From: Ceratodon purpureus
Lineage: Eukaryota > Streptophyta > Bryopsida > Pseudoditrichales > Ditrichaceae
Direction: 5' to 3'
Length of the DNA: 64,000 nucleotides
Assembly (NCBI GenBank): GCA_014871385.1
Contig: CM026427.1
Location: forward strand, 10,850,430-10,914,429
The position numbers were made by a program, and so were the translations under genes. Each line of letters opens with the position of its first letter. Position 1 is the first letter of the stretch. Below are positions 36,475 to 49,600 of the stretch, in pieces. The notes beneath the pieces were generated by a model. It saw only the letters and a program-made list of their open reading frames with translations. It was not told the DNA's origin and searched no databases.

Positions 36475-39400
36475 TACTCGGATTTGCCTCGTTGCAAGTA
36501 GCTACGTTCTTGAGTGAATCACACGGGTTATAGTTTCAGGTCGATAATGTTAAGTCTAGTGCTCGCTCTTTTGTTAGGCAATTTTGAGGCCATTACACAG
36601 CTAGGTTGTGGTACTGCGATTGCAATCTAACTTACACAGGTGATGGAGAAGAGATTTTGGAATGGTTAGCAGAAGTCATTTCAAGCAGACTCGAAGTGTT
36701 TGATTTAGAATGGCATGAAGATTATAACCGGTGTCAAAGTGTCAACACATGCAATGCTTGTAATGCCATGAAGAAGATTATCATCTTGCTTCATCCTTTG
36801 TAATTTGCGTTTTCTAAACTAGATTGATAGTATATACAAAACCCTAATACTCCATTACTAAGCTTTAAAATCCTTGCACATAGTATGTTAGATTAACATC
36901 ACATTGAAAACAAGAAATCAAACTTTGAATGTTTTTATACATTCAAAATTATCATAAAATTGGAACGTTTGTGTTGTAATTGTATTTTATAAATATTTTT
37001 GAAGAATTGAAAGATTATATTAATGTTAAATGTCTTAAACCATAATACTATGATGATATTCTTTCATTTGAAAAATTAATGTATATAACATTGAAAACAC
37101 TCAAATTTAATTTCAAACACATTATAAGTGTGTAGAACCTAGCATTCAATAGTATGCAAGGTCATCTACACATGCATTTCAAAGTCTTCATTCGACAGAA
37201 ATGAAATTTATTACAATGTCCAATTAAATTGAGAATACAGTATTTTATAAACAATTCTAGTTGAAAACATTTATAACACAAAATTCATTGCATAATATAA
37301 ATTTTAGCAAGTATTATAAATTTAGCAAGTAATTTAAAAAAATAAAAAAATAATGACAAATTCATCAATAAAGATTTATTTCCATATTTGAGGATGTTTA
37401 TTGAGTTAATATTTTCATTCTATAAAGTACTGCAATATTTTACGTGACTTTATTTATTTTTTAGATTAGTTTTGCCACTATGTCAATAAAACAATTCAAA
37501 TTTTCATTTTCTGAAATAATTGGTACCATTGTATCTAAAAATATTTGAATACTACATACAAAAATAAACTTCTATCTAGATCAATTTTTGTCACAAAAAC
37601 TGTAAATGCTTCCAAACCACATACTATCATATCTTCTGTCAAGATCAATTGAAAAGCATGTACTATTATATTTATTGTCTGCATTACTTAATTGTATTTA
37701 CTGTCTGAATCAATTGATTGTATCTATTGTCTGAATGCATTCACTTTAGATTGAGTCGCCACCATATCTAGAGATGCTTCAAAAGTACATATAAATAGAA
37801 TAGCTCTCAAGGTCAGCATAGTAGTTATTCTCATAACGTACTCACCACATCCGTTAGTCTCATAACTTTCATATCTACTGTCTACATCAATTGAATAAGT
37901 GAACTACCACAAATATTTGTAGATGTTTGAAAAGTAAATACAAACAGAATACCTTTCAAAAGCAATTGATTAACTGAGCCTACTGTCAATATCATATTAT
38001 TCATATCTATTGGGCACATCAATTGATAAAGTGAACTGTCACTATATCTCCCGATGCTTCAAAAGTACATTCAAATAGAATAACTGTCAAATCAATTGGC
38101 TAAATGTAGATATTGTTGGTTTTTTATCTTTTTGGCATTTACTATCCATATCAATGGATTAATTGAATGTTGTCCATTCTCCATATCAATGGATGAACTC
38201 AGCCTACCACCATATCTATAGATGCTTTAAAAGTATATACAAATAGAATAACTGTCAACATCACAGTTGACATAGGAAGCTTATTGCTAGAATAACTGTA
38301 AAGATCAGCCAACCAGATAAGAGAACAACTGTCAAAATCGGTTGATTAGATAAGCCTATTGCCGGTCTCATACCTTTCTGGCTCAATTGTAGAACCAAAT
38401 ATAATCAGTTAGTCCATTGATATTGACGGTTAGGCAAATGCTGAGTTCAAATTCAACGTAGTCTTAGAAAATCAATAATTTGATTGGCTACACCTTATTG
38501 TAAATATGAAACAATAAAATATTTTTAAAAATTCATTATAATGATATTTTCAGATTTGATTTTATAAAGAAACAAATGTAATTTGGTAATAAAATACAAA
38601 AACTTCAAATCTTTAGGACGACACACATACAAGTTACCAAACTAAAAAGTTCTACAATTCATGCCTGAGCTATTCTATTCATCAACCAAAACAAAGATTT
38701 GAAAAAACAAACCAAAACCTCCATTGAAAAAACAAACCAAAACCTCCATTGAAAAAAACAACCACACAAAACCACAACCAAGAAAACACTAAGGAAAACA
38801 AACCATTAACACCAAAAACCCACATCACCGCTTCAAAAAGAAGTAAAAAAGCCATCACCAACAAGGTAAAAAGGACGTACCAAACGAAAACGACCCCTCA
38901 CCCACCCCAATCAAGCCACACTAGGAAACCCAACCCCCAAGCGAAGACTATTACCAAGCAATACAATATCCCCTTTGGAGGATATTAAGATCAACATACT
39001 GGGTGGGGGTTGAAATAGCCAGCAGAGGTGGAGAGTAATACCACAATAATTCAGCAAAATTGCAGAAATGCAGAAATGGGGCAGCAATGGTGGTCATATC
39101 ATCATTCATTTTTTGCTGCAGAATAACGCCACATCCATATGGGATTATACATATGATACATACAAGCCCCCCAACCTTGCTCATTTCATTCCATTGCCAT
39201 TTCATTCACCCTGCTCCCAATGCTATTGCTCTCTGTTCCCCTCTGTCTTACTACTAGTCCTCTGCCTTTCCATTCCCTTCCAGAAAGGAAGGCAGAAGAG
39301 CACTGGTTTCTGTTGGTTGGGAAGGCCTGTGTTTTTGTATGTTAAACTTAACATACAAGTTGTGTTTTTTTGTGTTTCCCTCCACTATCTGTCATGAAGG

Positions 39401-40228
39401 TTTGCTTTGCTGGTCGATGATGATGCTTTCTTCTTCTGTTATGTTATGTGAAGTTTTGTGTGTGTATTGTGTTGCTTATGCTAAGTGGAGTGAGTGAAGT
39501 AAAGAGTGTGGTTGTGTTGTGCCAGTCAATGATATGAGAGTGAGTTTGTGAGTTTATGTAAGTGGCCTCTGTCATGGATGAACGTCTTCAAGGCAGTGAG
39601 TGTGGTTATTTTTTAAGTGTCTCATGAATCGTGACCAGGAGTGGTGAGTTTTGGTGTAATGTGTTGTTTTGTTTGTTGGTTTTGGGAGAATGGAGTATTT
39701 GGGTCTGTGAAGAGGATGCATTTCGTGTAGTTTAGCCAAAAGTGCTAGTTTTGGAGGTTGGTTTGGGAGGTTCAGTTTGCACTTCAGGTGTGGGAGGGAG
39801 GGGAGAGGAGAGAGGGGGAGGAGTGGAGGGAGAGTGTATTTGTGTGTGTGTGTGAGAGTGTGGTTTCCCGATTGAATGCTAGGAGCAATGAGGGGGGAAC
39901 AGGTTGGGGAGAGAAGAGTAATCAGGAGTGTGAGTTGGGAAAGAGAGTGTATCAGCGATCCTCTAGTTGAAGGAGCTGTATTCATAGTTTGGGTGGTACA
40001 GTTCACGTCCAGTTTGGTTTTATTTTTCTTCTGTGGTGCCTTGCAAGAGAGCATTGAAGAGAGCATTGAAGAAGAGGGGTCCAGAGCTCGCTTGTTTTGC
40101 TGTTGAAGAGGGTGTTGTGTTGTGGTTCTATTCCACTGTCAGCAGCGTTGCCATCACGTGGATTAAGGTGCTTTGTGTCCCCAAACATGCATGGCCACAT
40201 TCGCACCAAGGAGGTATGAACACACAAG
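36475..40228. other. Gene-poor AT-rich region
   Basis: No gene is supported. It holds the degenerate satellite at 37590-38270, a twice-repeated AACCAAAACCTCCATTGAAA unit near 38709 and 38734, and a purine/GT-rich stretch at 39780-39870 (GA and GT runs). The last may be the upstream region of the PICKLE-like fragment. Confidence 0.4.
37590..38270. repeat. Degenerate tandem repeat, about 130-170 bp period
   Basis: The block GATGCTTCAAAAGTACATAC, then AAATAGAATAACTGTCAA, recurs near 37779, 37923, 38053 and 38221, with a weaker start near 37605. Between the blocks, CATATCTATTGTC and ATCAATTGAT(T/A)AA recur. The copies are diverged. Confidence 0.75.
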
Positions 40229-40318
40229 GCCGCCAACACGGGCCTTGTGTGTTTTGATTACAAAGGCGTTGTTGGGATCACCTATGTAATCGAAACACAC
40301 TAGACCCGTGCTGGCGGC
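40229..40318. repeat. Imperfect hairpin, left flank of PICKLE-like fragment
   Basis: GCCGCCAACACGGGCC at 40229 is mirrored by CCCGTGCTGGCGGC ending 40318, with about 38-nt arms. A 34-bp string from this arm (40229-40262) recurs perfectly, in direct orientation, at 42589-42622. Confidence 0.85.
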
Positions 40319-40471
40319 CCGTGATGGCGGCCGGTAGCTGAACTCATGAGGTTGAGGGGCCGAACGAGGGTGGTGAAGGAGATGAGGTTTGTCGACTTGT
40401 TTTTTTTTTAATTTTGGTTTGTTGTTTTTCATTGTGATGGCAGCTGGTTTGAAGTCCTGTGCTTAATGGGT

Positions 40472-40564
40472 GCAAACCACAACACAACACCACAACCAAC
40501 CCAAACTCTGTTTTGTGGAGTTTGGGAGTTTGGGTTGTTCGCGGTGTTGTGTTGTATGGTTTGC
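40472..40564. repeat. Inverted repeat, about 38-bp arms
   Basis: GCAAACCACAACACAACACC at 40472 is mirrored by the segment ending GTTGTATGGTTTGC at 40564. The loop is about 16 nt and the arms differ at a few positions. It lies just upstream of the PICKLE-like frame. Confidence 0.88.
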
Positions 40565-40644
40565 TTGATGCTCTGTTTTTTTGGTTCAACTCTGTTCCGA
40601 TGCGGAAGCTCTCTCTAGTTTGACGTACATCTCACGTTTCTTCC

Positions 40645-42225
40645 TTGATGTTCTTTGAGGAGTTGCAGGAGCACGGCGGTGTCACAGAGAGGCTGAGGCA
40701 GCGGACTAAGCGGAAGCCCGTCTATGTAGAAGAGGACGAGAGCATGGAAGATGAAGAGTGGGAAGCAACGGAAGAGGAAGAGGAAGAAGATGACGCAGAG
40801 GAAGAGAAAGACGTCCGCAAGGGGGAGCAGGTATGACTTGCATTGATGGTAGAATATCCTCATATATGTCGATTGTATGTGTATCCACCAGGCTTCTACG
40901 CTTTTGTTCTTGGAATACTGTGTCTTAGTTAGAGTACTGTTGTATATTGTGGTTAGCAGATTAACATCTAGTGTTTTTAAGAGTTAACCGATCTGGGCTC
41001 TACTCGGGTTTTCAGTTATCAGGACACGGTTGCTTGGTATGTTGAAGAGTTTATAGTAGGCTCCATTTGTTGTGGAGTTTACTTGAATGGGCTGGTGGTG
41101 ACATAACACATTTTATAATATTGCATGGACTCCTTGAAGCGTTTGCTAACAGACTTACTGGGTAGACGATGCCTGTCTAATGAGGCCCACGCCGGGATGA
41201 TCTGATCACCACCTCCATAGCCTCAGAAAATCTTGTTTATTTTCTGATCTCGTTTTGCATGCTGAACGCGTCTCTTGTTTGAAGATGCACGAGTCTTCCG
41301 TTGAATTTGGGTAGGCTATTTGGAAGTGACGGTGTTCAAGTCTTTAAATGCAGCATGATGATTTCTGCGACGTATGCAACACGGGAGGAATTTTGGTATA
41401 CTGTGATACATGTACAGCGGTGTTTCATCTTGGTTGTCTGGATCCGCATGTGAAAGTCGTGCCACGCGGTGCATGGAGCTGTCCCAAATGTGTAAGTTCT
41501 TAGCCTTTCTCCGATGCTGTGTGCATGTTGCTTTCATGGTGATAATCATGTACGTGAAAATATACCACTTCTACTCACGCTTTTTTGGAAATACATGCTC
41601 GGTTTTGGGCTGTGGTCACAATCTCTAAAGTTTTCTTTGTTGGTTTTCCGAATGGTTGGTTACACAGGCGGACCCTCTCGGTGACGTAGAGAAGATCCTT
41701 GACATGCAAATGAGGCCAATTAAAGTTCCTGGCAAAGCCTCCGATCACGGTGCTGACAAAGCCCCTGACCAAGCTGCTGATGAGCAAGCTGAAGACGAGG
41801 ACGATGACTACGATGAAGCTGGCGACGAAGCCTCCGACCCAGCCCCCGACAAAGACTCAAAGGAGCCACCACCGAAGCTAGTAAAGCAACACCTGATCAA
41901 GTGGAAGTCAAGATATTTTCTGCACTGCTCATGGTACAACCCTCTCTTTGTTGTTAGGTTCTTATCAGTCCTTTTGGATTTTTTTTCCAGGTTTCATCAG
42001 GTTTTTTTATTGTTATTGATTTTAGTTCAACACCGCTTTAAGAATGTCGAAACTGTTTCTGTGAGCTAAGGATTATAATTGCTGAAGCTATGATGTTGGT
42101 TTTTGTGAGAGAGCTTGCTTACGAATGGAGGTTTTTAGTGAAGTTTTTTGTTGGCTTTCTCTCCATGTGGCAGGGTCACCTCCGAAGATCTGGAGAGGGG
42201 TAAAGCCTTGTTGGAGAAAGCCTAG
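40645..42225 (+). pseudogene. Truncated PICKLE/CHD3-like gene: PHD finger plus chromodomain start
   Basis: Four exons, 40645-40830, 41354-41491, 41668-41933 and 42174-42225, join in frame by GT-AG into 213 codons. The N-terminus has VTERLRQRTKRKPVY, as in PICKLE, then an acidic stretch. Exon 2 is a complete C4HC3 PHD finger (CDVC, CDTC, FHLGC, CPKC). Exon 3 has DPLGDVEKILDMQMRP, an acidic Ala/Asp-rich insert of about 45 residues, and VKQHLIKWKSRYFLHCSW, the start of chromodomain 1. Exon 4 adds VTSEDLERGKALLEKA and then TAG. Full CHD3 proteins are over 1,300 aa with tandem chromodomains and an SNF2 ATPase; all of that is missing downstream. It is either a dead fragment or a short protein with a PHD reader only. 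Foldback repeats lie on both sides. The exact Met (40645 or 40648) is uncertain. Confidence 0.83.
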
Positions 42226-42269
42226 CAAATAGCAACCACAGCTTGCGCACATGTCAACGAGTTCAATTT

Positions 42270-42508
42270 TTATGATGAGCTAAGAGCTGCATGAAGTATT
42301 GCAAAACATTGTCAACACGTTCAATCGCACGAACTACAGATCAAGCTTAGTTTGTGACATTGAACTCGTTGACGACGTTCTGCAATGCTTCATGCAGCTC
42401 GTAGATCATCATAATATGGGTATGAAGCGCCATTTCGAACAACAGAATCTGCAGCTCGTAGGTCATCATAATGTGGGTATGAAGCGCCATTTCGAACAAC
42501 AGAATCAG
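42270..42508. repeat. Inverted repeat fused to a 57-bp tandem duplication
   Basis: Arms 42270-42325 and 42359-42414 are near-complementary (AGAGCTGCATGAAG versus CTTCATGCAGCTC). The outer part of the second arm begins a 57-bp direct repeat, 42395-42451 and 42452-42508 (GCAGCTCGTAG(A/G)TCATCATAAT...), differing at about three sites. Confidence 0.9.
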
Positions 42509-42571
42509 TTCTATTCTGCACCACATTTGCACCAAGGTATGAACACACATACCTTGAGATGGCGCTTGGGT

Positions 42572-42652
42572 CGAGAGTTCAGCTCCCAGCCGCCAACACG
42601 GGCCTTGTGTGTTTTGATTACATAGGGTAGGCGGCCGGTAGCTGAACTCTCG
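42572..42652. repeat. Short inverted repeat, right flank of PICKLE-like fragment
   Basis: CGAGAGTTCAGCTCCCAGCC at 42572 is mirrored by GGCCGGTAGCTGAACTCTCG ending 42652. Its inner part is the 34-bp string shared with 40229-40262. The repeat also supplies the last codons and the stop of the bHLH fragment. Confidence 0.87.
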
Positions 42653-42955
42653 GTCCTAGCGCCTTCTCAAGCGCCGATTCCAAAGTGTTGATGTATTCGA
42701 TGGCTTCCTTCAGCACGGATGCCCTAGTGGCCATCTGCAACCAGAACACGAAAACAAATAAACTCAGAACACACCAGGTTTGTCCACTAGCTCACTCCAT
42801 TTTGCATTTGCTGCTTGTTTAAATCTGCGGCAATCCAAAGCAATTTAGTGCAATGATCCTCACGTTCAACAAAGCCACTTACCCTAGACGATGTCGCTGA
42901 CATCATCTGCAACTCAGGGAACAGTTCATTCTCACGTTGGCGTCTCATGCGATCA
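42618..42955 (-). pseudogene. bHLH transcription factor fragment
   Basis: Two exons on the minus strand, about 42883-42955 and 42618-42734, join in phase 0. The first gives DRMRRQRENELFPELQ, the basic region and helix 1 of a bHLH DNA-binding domain. The second gives MATRASVLKEAIEYINTLE, helix 2. The protein then runs into the foldback repeat and stops (GPRVQLPAAYPM). No N-terminal exons were found: upstream of the first exon the frame has a stop, so the exon must start at an acceptor near 42956 or be truncated there. It looks like a gene broken by repeat insertion. Confidence 0.7.
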
Positions 42956-45900
42956 CTAGTGCGAAGGAAGTTTGATGTGCATTCAGACGTTTATATCAGT
43001 GGAGCTTGAAACTGGAAGTGATTCTGGTTGCGGTGGACCCGTTGCCAAGCTAGTTAGGCAGCGAAATGAGAGAGACGAGGGCAAGTGCTCAACTGATACA
43101 TTCCAAATAGGCATGCCAACTGACAACTCGCTGCAGAGTTGAGTATCAAACGCTTATTAGTATTACTAACGTGAACATGATGAAGGGACATTGTGTGTTT
43201 CTCTTGCATCACTCTTGCAGGAAATGTTTCAGGTTACAGTGGTGAAACGACCTGATATTTCGGATAGTCGGTAACATGAAACTGCTACAGAGATTTGTTT
43301 TTGTTTTGAGAACCGACAACTTGAGTCGGATGCCGTGCCTTGGTCCAGTGTTTGCTGTTTGCTCCCTGTGAGTTACCTGGGAATCTGCAAAGAATTGAGG
43401 TGATTCTCCGGGCCCTTTCCTCTTCGTGTGCATACTGTAGCCATGATCTCAGACGTACCCGGCCCCTGGAGTTGGCGGAATGTGCCTCCTCCTCTGTCTC
43501 TTAGCGACGAGGCTTTCAGATGCCCTCTGGAGCTCGCATTCACCTCACTTCATTGGGCTCTTTTAGATTTAGCTGTCTATAAATTGTAAACCTCCGTAAC
43601 ACAACCTGCAATAACTTTTCAAGCCCAAATCATAACACACCTGAAAATCACGGAAACTCGGCGACGGACTGGTCACATGACGCTAGATCCTGCCAACTCA
43701 ATACGATTCTTAGATAACAAGCTAGTCGGCCAAACTTGACAGTGATGAGCTGCTTTCATTTCCTGCGAAAGCATCCACACCTGACCAACAGTGAAGACCT
43801 AACAGTATCCAGGAAAGTAATCCCCTTGTTAGGATCGATCACCTGAGTCTTTGTGAGCAAATCGACGAGATTCACAATCGTTTGCCAGACAAATTCCTCA
43901 CAAACCACAACTGAAACTAGAAGAGACGACCAATTACAACAAATCTTTTCAATTTGCAACAGCTAGTAGTTCAAAACAGAACTTCATAACAAAGACCATT
44001 GATCAAGTCATCACCATCGCAGTCGAACATCTTGTAATTCCTTGGAGACACTGGACAACCTCAAGGCTGAGAGAATCCGTGACGACGGCGGGGAATTTGT
44101 GAAACTGGCCAAGGCTCAAGCTTCGCGTCAGTGTGGTATGTTGTCGACATTCTTCAGGTGGTGTTTTTTTCAGTGAATTTTAAAGTTTTTTTCATTTATT
44201 TCTTTCTACTTAAACTGGTAGTTCCCCTATACAAAGTGGGGATAGACTTTGCCCCATTTGTGACCTTAATTCTGTGCCTTCTCTCCAGCTCTCTTAGAGT
44301 TTTATGATCGGAGTATGAGTCTAGCAAATATTGACTTGTGAATGGAATAACTTATTGGCTTCACCTTGGACTTTCCCTTTAATGAGGTGCTACTTCCCTT
44401 GCTTAGGCTATTTAGAATACGTCCAAAACCAGATCAAAATAATTTGAATAAGTCTTTGTCATATACTCTTCAAAGTTAAGAGGATTGGCTCATTTTTACA
44501 CAGAGAATGCAATTATCTTATTTGTAGTTGGAAATTCCAAAGGCTCTTCTAATATAGACTACCACATTGTAAGATGACTAGAAATGGTATGTATAAGAAG
44601 GCATCCAAAATAAGTAAGAAATAATGATTTGACCATGTGAAAGAATAAGAAATTGTTGTAGAGATTCTCTCACATCCATGATCTTTGCAAAGATAGTATA
44701 CATGCTCATTTTCTCAACTAGAAGATAATGCTTTGAAAGAAATACAATGTCTTCTTTATATATAAACTATACATATTTTTATGTATTTTTTTAATATAGT
44801 CATTTATGTATTGTAACTTATTGTGATTTTTGGAAATTTTAAAGAAATTCATTATTCTATTAGATTTTGATTTTTTTGTAAGCTTCTTAATATGAAAGAT
44901 GTAACAATTGTGTAGATATCTTTAGACACAAATTGCAATTCTCATTGCTTGCACTCAAAAACAATCCACATATCAATTCATTGGCATCTTTTTAAATACT
45001 ACATTCTTAAATATGATACACCATACTAGTTTGTTCAACTAGATCAAATCAAATTTTAAAATTCATTTATGTTAATATTTTACTACCTAAATTTGAATCC
45101 TCCCTCTTATTAACATTTAACATCATGAAATATTTTTCAAATTCAATTTATGCATTTCATCATTAACCATCCAATGTTCTTCATAGTTTTGTTCGATTTG
45201 TGCCACATAAATTGTCTTTCTATTATTTGGTCAAATGAGCCTATTAAGGACCGATTTCCATTTGCTTCAAATTAAATAACAATACTCTTGAAAAGCTACT
45301 CTTCTTTGAAACCATCTTCAATTCTAGAAGATTATGTATGTTTGTAGGTTTCATGTGTTTGCAAGTTCAAATTTAACAAGTCAAAGCAATTCATTAAGTC
45401 AAGGCAGTTTATTGAGTCAAATGAATTCATTGAGTTGAAGCAATACGACCATTGTGGCATGTCAATATTTATTTTTTCTTCTTCACCATGCTCCTGATTT
45501 TAATTGCCATGAACTCATATTTGAAGTTGATATTCACCTTCTACTAGAATATTCTCAAATTTAGGCTTACACACGGGTAGTCTATGAAAATTTGAAGTCC
45601 AAACTCAAGCAACTCTATTTCTCCAATTGTTGTCAACGCCTATTCTCTTCATTAACTAAATTATTGCGTATTTTCTCATCATTAATTAAAATACAAATCA
45701 CAAACTACTGAAGATTTATTTTTAAATGCTATTATTTTAGAGCAAAGTATCTTTTAATGTTGTGTGTGCACCCAATGTAAATATTCCTGGACACTTGTCC
45801 AGCAAGATATGTTCATTTTAGAGTCTAATTGATGAAAACGAGTGTCAACTTCTGTTAGATAGTTCATAAACTTCGGTGACTTTCTTAGTCTCTTTCTCAT

Positions 45901-46636
45901 AAGGATTCCAAAATCTGTGGCCTTTGAGCAGCCAACCATGTCTACCTTAACAGAATGTTTGACAGAAACACGCGATGTAAACAATGTGGTGTCCTTCAAT
46001 AGACTCGCTGCACATATTCGGATTGATAACAATCTTGACATGTCATATAGTTCAAAATTAAACCGAAACACACTCTGATAATGCACAATACAGGAGGGTA
46101 CTTAATTCCTGGGGTGGTTCAAAATCACGCTACTAAAAACCACTGAAAAGTAAAACGTGAATCTTCAACTCAGTTTCCCTGTCAAAGGTAGTGCTTCTGT
46201 ACAAAGATCATTAGCCTGCTATCCACTGTCAACTGTGTACAAATTAATGTCTAGCTCTGGCATCTGAAACCTGAAATGCACCATCCACGCATCTCGGTTT
46301 CAAGAGAAGACCTTCGCCACTAGCACAGGGCAGACCAAAATCACAACTCCTGCATCCAGATCTTACACTCCGTAACCATATTTTCTCCCATGCATAGGAC
46401 AAAATCTATCGACATCCTGACTTTCGTGCATTGTACTTGTATCAAACGGCCTGTCTTTAGGTGCAAGAATCCAACCTCGTGTACAACCATTCGCTTGAAT
46501 GACCTTCGATCTGGAAGTCAGCCAATCCATTCCACAAGAGGTGGACGCGTGCACTTGGTGGATTTCAGGACCAAAGCTAGCAGTAGCAAAAAGCTAGATT
46601 TGTATAACGAAACTCCAGATTCTTCAGAAATGTCTA
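42956..46636. other. Spacer with possible coding relics
   Basis: No intact gene. Possible relics are a 48-codon plus frame from 43443 (PGPWSWRNVPPPLSLSDE), an EF-hand-like FDCDGDDLINGL on the minus strand near 44000-44030, and a plus stretch near 44043-44140 (TLDNLKAERIRDDGGEFVKL) that looks coding but is not recognised. 44.2-45.7 kb is AT-rich without features. Frames at 45754-46086 (minus) and 46390-46689 (plus) are unassigned; 46.3-46.6 kb may include the PAN2 3' UTR. Confidence 0.35.
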
Positions 46637-49600
46637 TTATGACTGGATGGGATCGACTTGAGTACACTCAGTTTCACAAACATCCTTGACAATCTCCCAG
46701 TTGTACTTCCGACCATATCGATAGATTTCCAGTAGCTGCGACCACGTTTACACAAGTCAATACATAGGTTCTTTAGTTCTACGGAGATGACTTCAACTTA
46801 AAGGTCGATGGCATGCAACACTTTCAACAGGAAGCCACTGCCAAAGTTAATTATTGAACTTGGTCAGCAGGCAGGCAACAGACGAAAAGAAAAAAAAGGC
46901 TTCTACTCAAAGTCCAAAAGAGTATGAAATTTGACGAGACAAGTTGTGAGCAACAGACACCTTGTCATGGAATTCGCCTGCAGCCACTAATTGCTTGTAC
47001 TTCTCATACAACCGAAGTGCCTGTATTAATGCCAAGTTCAGACCTTTAGATTCATTTTGCTCGATTTCCACTTCTCCAAAGCTCATCGCAGGAAACTCAC
47101 CATAATAAAGGACAAACCCGGTAAATCAGCAAGAATGGATAAAACAGAAGTCAGGTGAACAAAATGAACTCGAGAAGATCTATGCATTTGACATATAAAT
47201 AATTCAATACTATTTCCACTTAGGAGAGGCTTAAAAAATCCTTTGACAAACAAAAAGAACAAATAAAACACCCTTGGCCAGCCGAGCATTTTGTAGGGGT
47301 TTTAAAAAAAATCAATGATAAGAGGGAAACAGGTACTAAACGCATTGTTATACTCAAGACAGCAAAATTAAATCGATGCAGGAACAGAGTGTGAAACAAA
47401 CCGTGCAGGCATCCTCAATGCTGTCATGCGTTTCATTTTGTATATTCGTCTGCAACGCAACCAAAATGCCTGAATGCCCGGAGAGGATAACAAAAGAACT
47501 GGGAGAAACTAAGATGATGCAACTACAGAAGGCACAGATTCCTGAATAAAAGCTGCAATACACGATAGTCAATGAAATAACTAGACTAACACTATACGAG
47601 ACAATTTATCGTAAACTGAATGAGAGCACTTACATTTAGGAGGTAAGAAGCCAAGAAACGTAAAGACAACATTCTTTGGCGTTTCAGATGGAAGAGCTCC
47701 ACAGTGTCAATAATCTGAAAACACTCAACCCGCGAACCCAATAACCGCGTTCTGTGAGCGACTTAAATCACCCTAGAGTACATGGATAAGAAGTCCTGTA
47801 TTTTGTGATGAGCATTTAATTTAAAAATATTTTTCTAATTCTGCGGTAAAACACAAAAACTTCTGGTAGAAAATTTATTTCTTTGAAGGCTTCCGATTTA
47901 AAAATAGAATGAAGTAATACGAAGAAATAAGCCAACCACGAAATGTCTACACCAGGACATAGCCAAGATGAGCAATTCAGATATATTACCTGAGCCTGTG
48001 GCACAACAATATTTATCATGCGAAAATCCTTCTTCAATCCATGTCCAACAAATCTGCAACCCTTGTCCACCTGCAACAGAGGGTTGTTCTAGTCACGTTG
48101 TAAAGAGCTATTCAAACATCATCATTTACCATCTGCATAAAATTACTTGAACACAAGTTAAACATTGCAAGAGGAAATTCAGGTTTTTGCACAAATTATT
48201 GTAGTGCTGTAGGCAGCCCACCAGGTAACGCAATTTGAGATAAGCTTTTTTCAGAGTTGTGACGGGATGCTTAGACGTTGCTGGATCCTGCACAAAAACA
48301 TAATGGGTAAATACTAACTGAATGTAATAGATTATGTCCAGGCATCCACTTTTCCTCAAGTGTAAATAGACCAAGGAAGCCACTCATGAAGTATAAAAGC
48401 ACTGATGTCTCACCAGATCGCCAGGTGAAACTCCAGAGTAGCGAGTCAAGTAATCATACACTGGCTCGACCTGCATAGAACTCGATCATGTCACGATCTG
48501 CATATTGGTCTGATCATATCTAGAACAAAAAAACTATCTAAACCAACCTAATTCCCGAACCCGCTAATATGATTTGTGGCATTCAGCTCTCAGGTGCAAG
48601 AACTTCTACGCGGAATTCAGTTTACGTAAAAGGGTAAACACAAGAAAAGAGATCCTCACAGATCTTCTAAAACCAGAAAGCTACACTTAAATTAAATCAA
48701 AGATGATGTTTTCAAATATCTCATATGCATGCAAGTCGTTTTTTCAATGGTAAGTAACACTAATTCTACGAATTAGTAGCTCATATACCGCACGAATATA
48801 ATCGTCGATGCAGCATACTCCAGCATTTACACCTTCACCACGAACCTGCACACATATGAAAACCGTTGACACACTTAAGAGGAGTAGCACCTTATTAAGT
48901 TCAAGGCAATAAATATGGAAAAACTTAAGATTTCACTTAAGAAAGACCTAAAGGATATTGACGACATACCACACTGACACGAGCTAGACCAAGGCGCGCT
49001 GGACGTTTCACATATTCCCCGCCATCTTCACGGGTTCCCTATTAAAAATAAAAAAACACTTGTTAATGTTAACTTAAGCATAAAATGATAATCAGGTTAA
49101 TAAAATGAAGCACAAAGTAAGTTCGCAAAGCTCTATCTTTGTAACCATACCTTCTCAGCGGGAGAAAGAGCCACAAACTCTGCATCTAATCCCAATAACA
49201 TTCTCTGCAAACAGAAATTAGAAAAGATTATTTCAAGTACGATGTAGAAAATGCCACGTGTATCCCCCCAAAAAAATAAAAAATTCAGCAATGAAAGGAC
49301 ATCGAGCCAATTCATAATTGACCCAGTCGAAAGGACTTTCCTCCTAGCTAAGTACTAGCAGGACATCCAAGCCAGGCTAGAAACTGATAAAGCTCTCATG
49401 CCTCAATACCCTGCTGCAAACTCCTGAGAAAACATGACTAATTGTCTAATTCAAACTGTCACGATAAAATAACATAGGACCTCAAGAGCTAATCTTACTG
49501 GTAAAGGAAACTCTGTAGTCATGTCAAAGGGAAGAAATGTGGTGTACGGCTTGGGTACTGCAGATGAATCTTGGGGTGCTCTAGTCTCCATTATAAGGCG

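Noticed and set aside
39572..40066. 164-codon minus frame, rich in Leu/Pro/Ser
   Set aside because: It is the antisense of a purine- and GT-rich low-complexity stretch; no domain and no splice context.
44000..44140. Calmodulin-like or other gene from an EF-hand-like string and a coding-like stretch
   Set aside because: Only about 12 residues resemble an EF-hand and the two pieces are on opposite strands; no gene model could be built.
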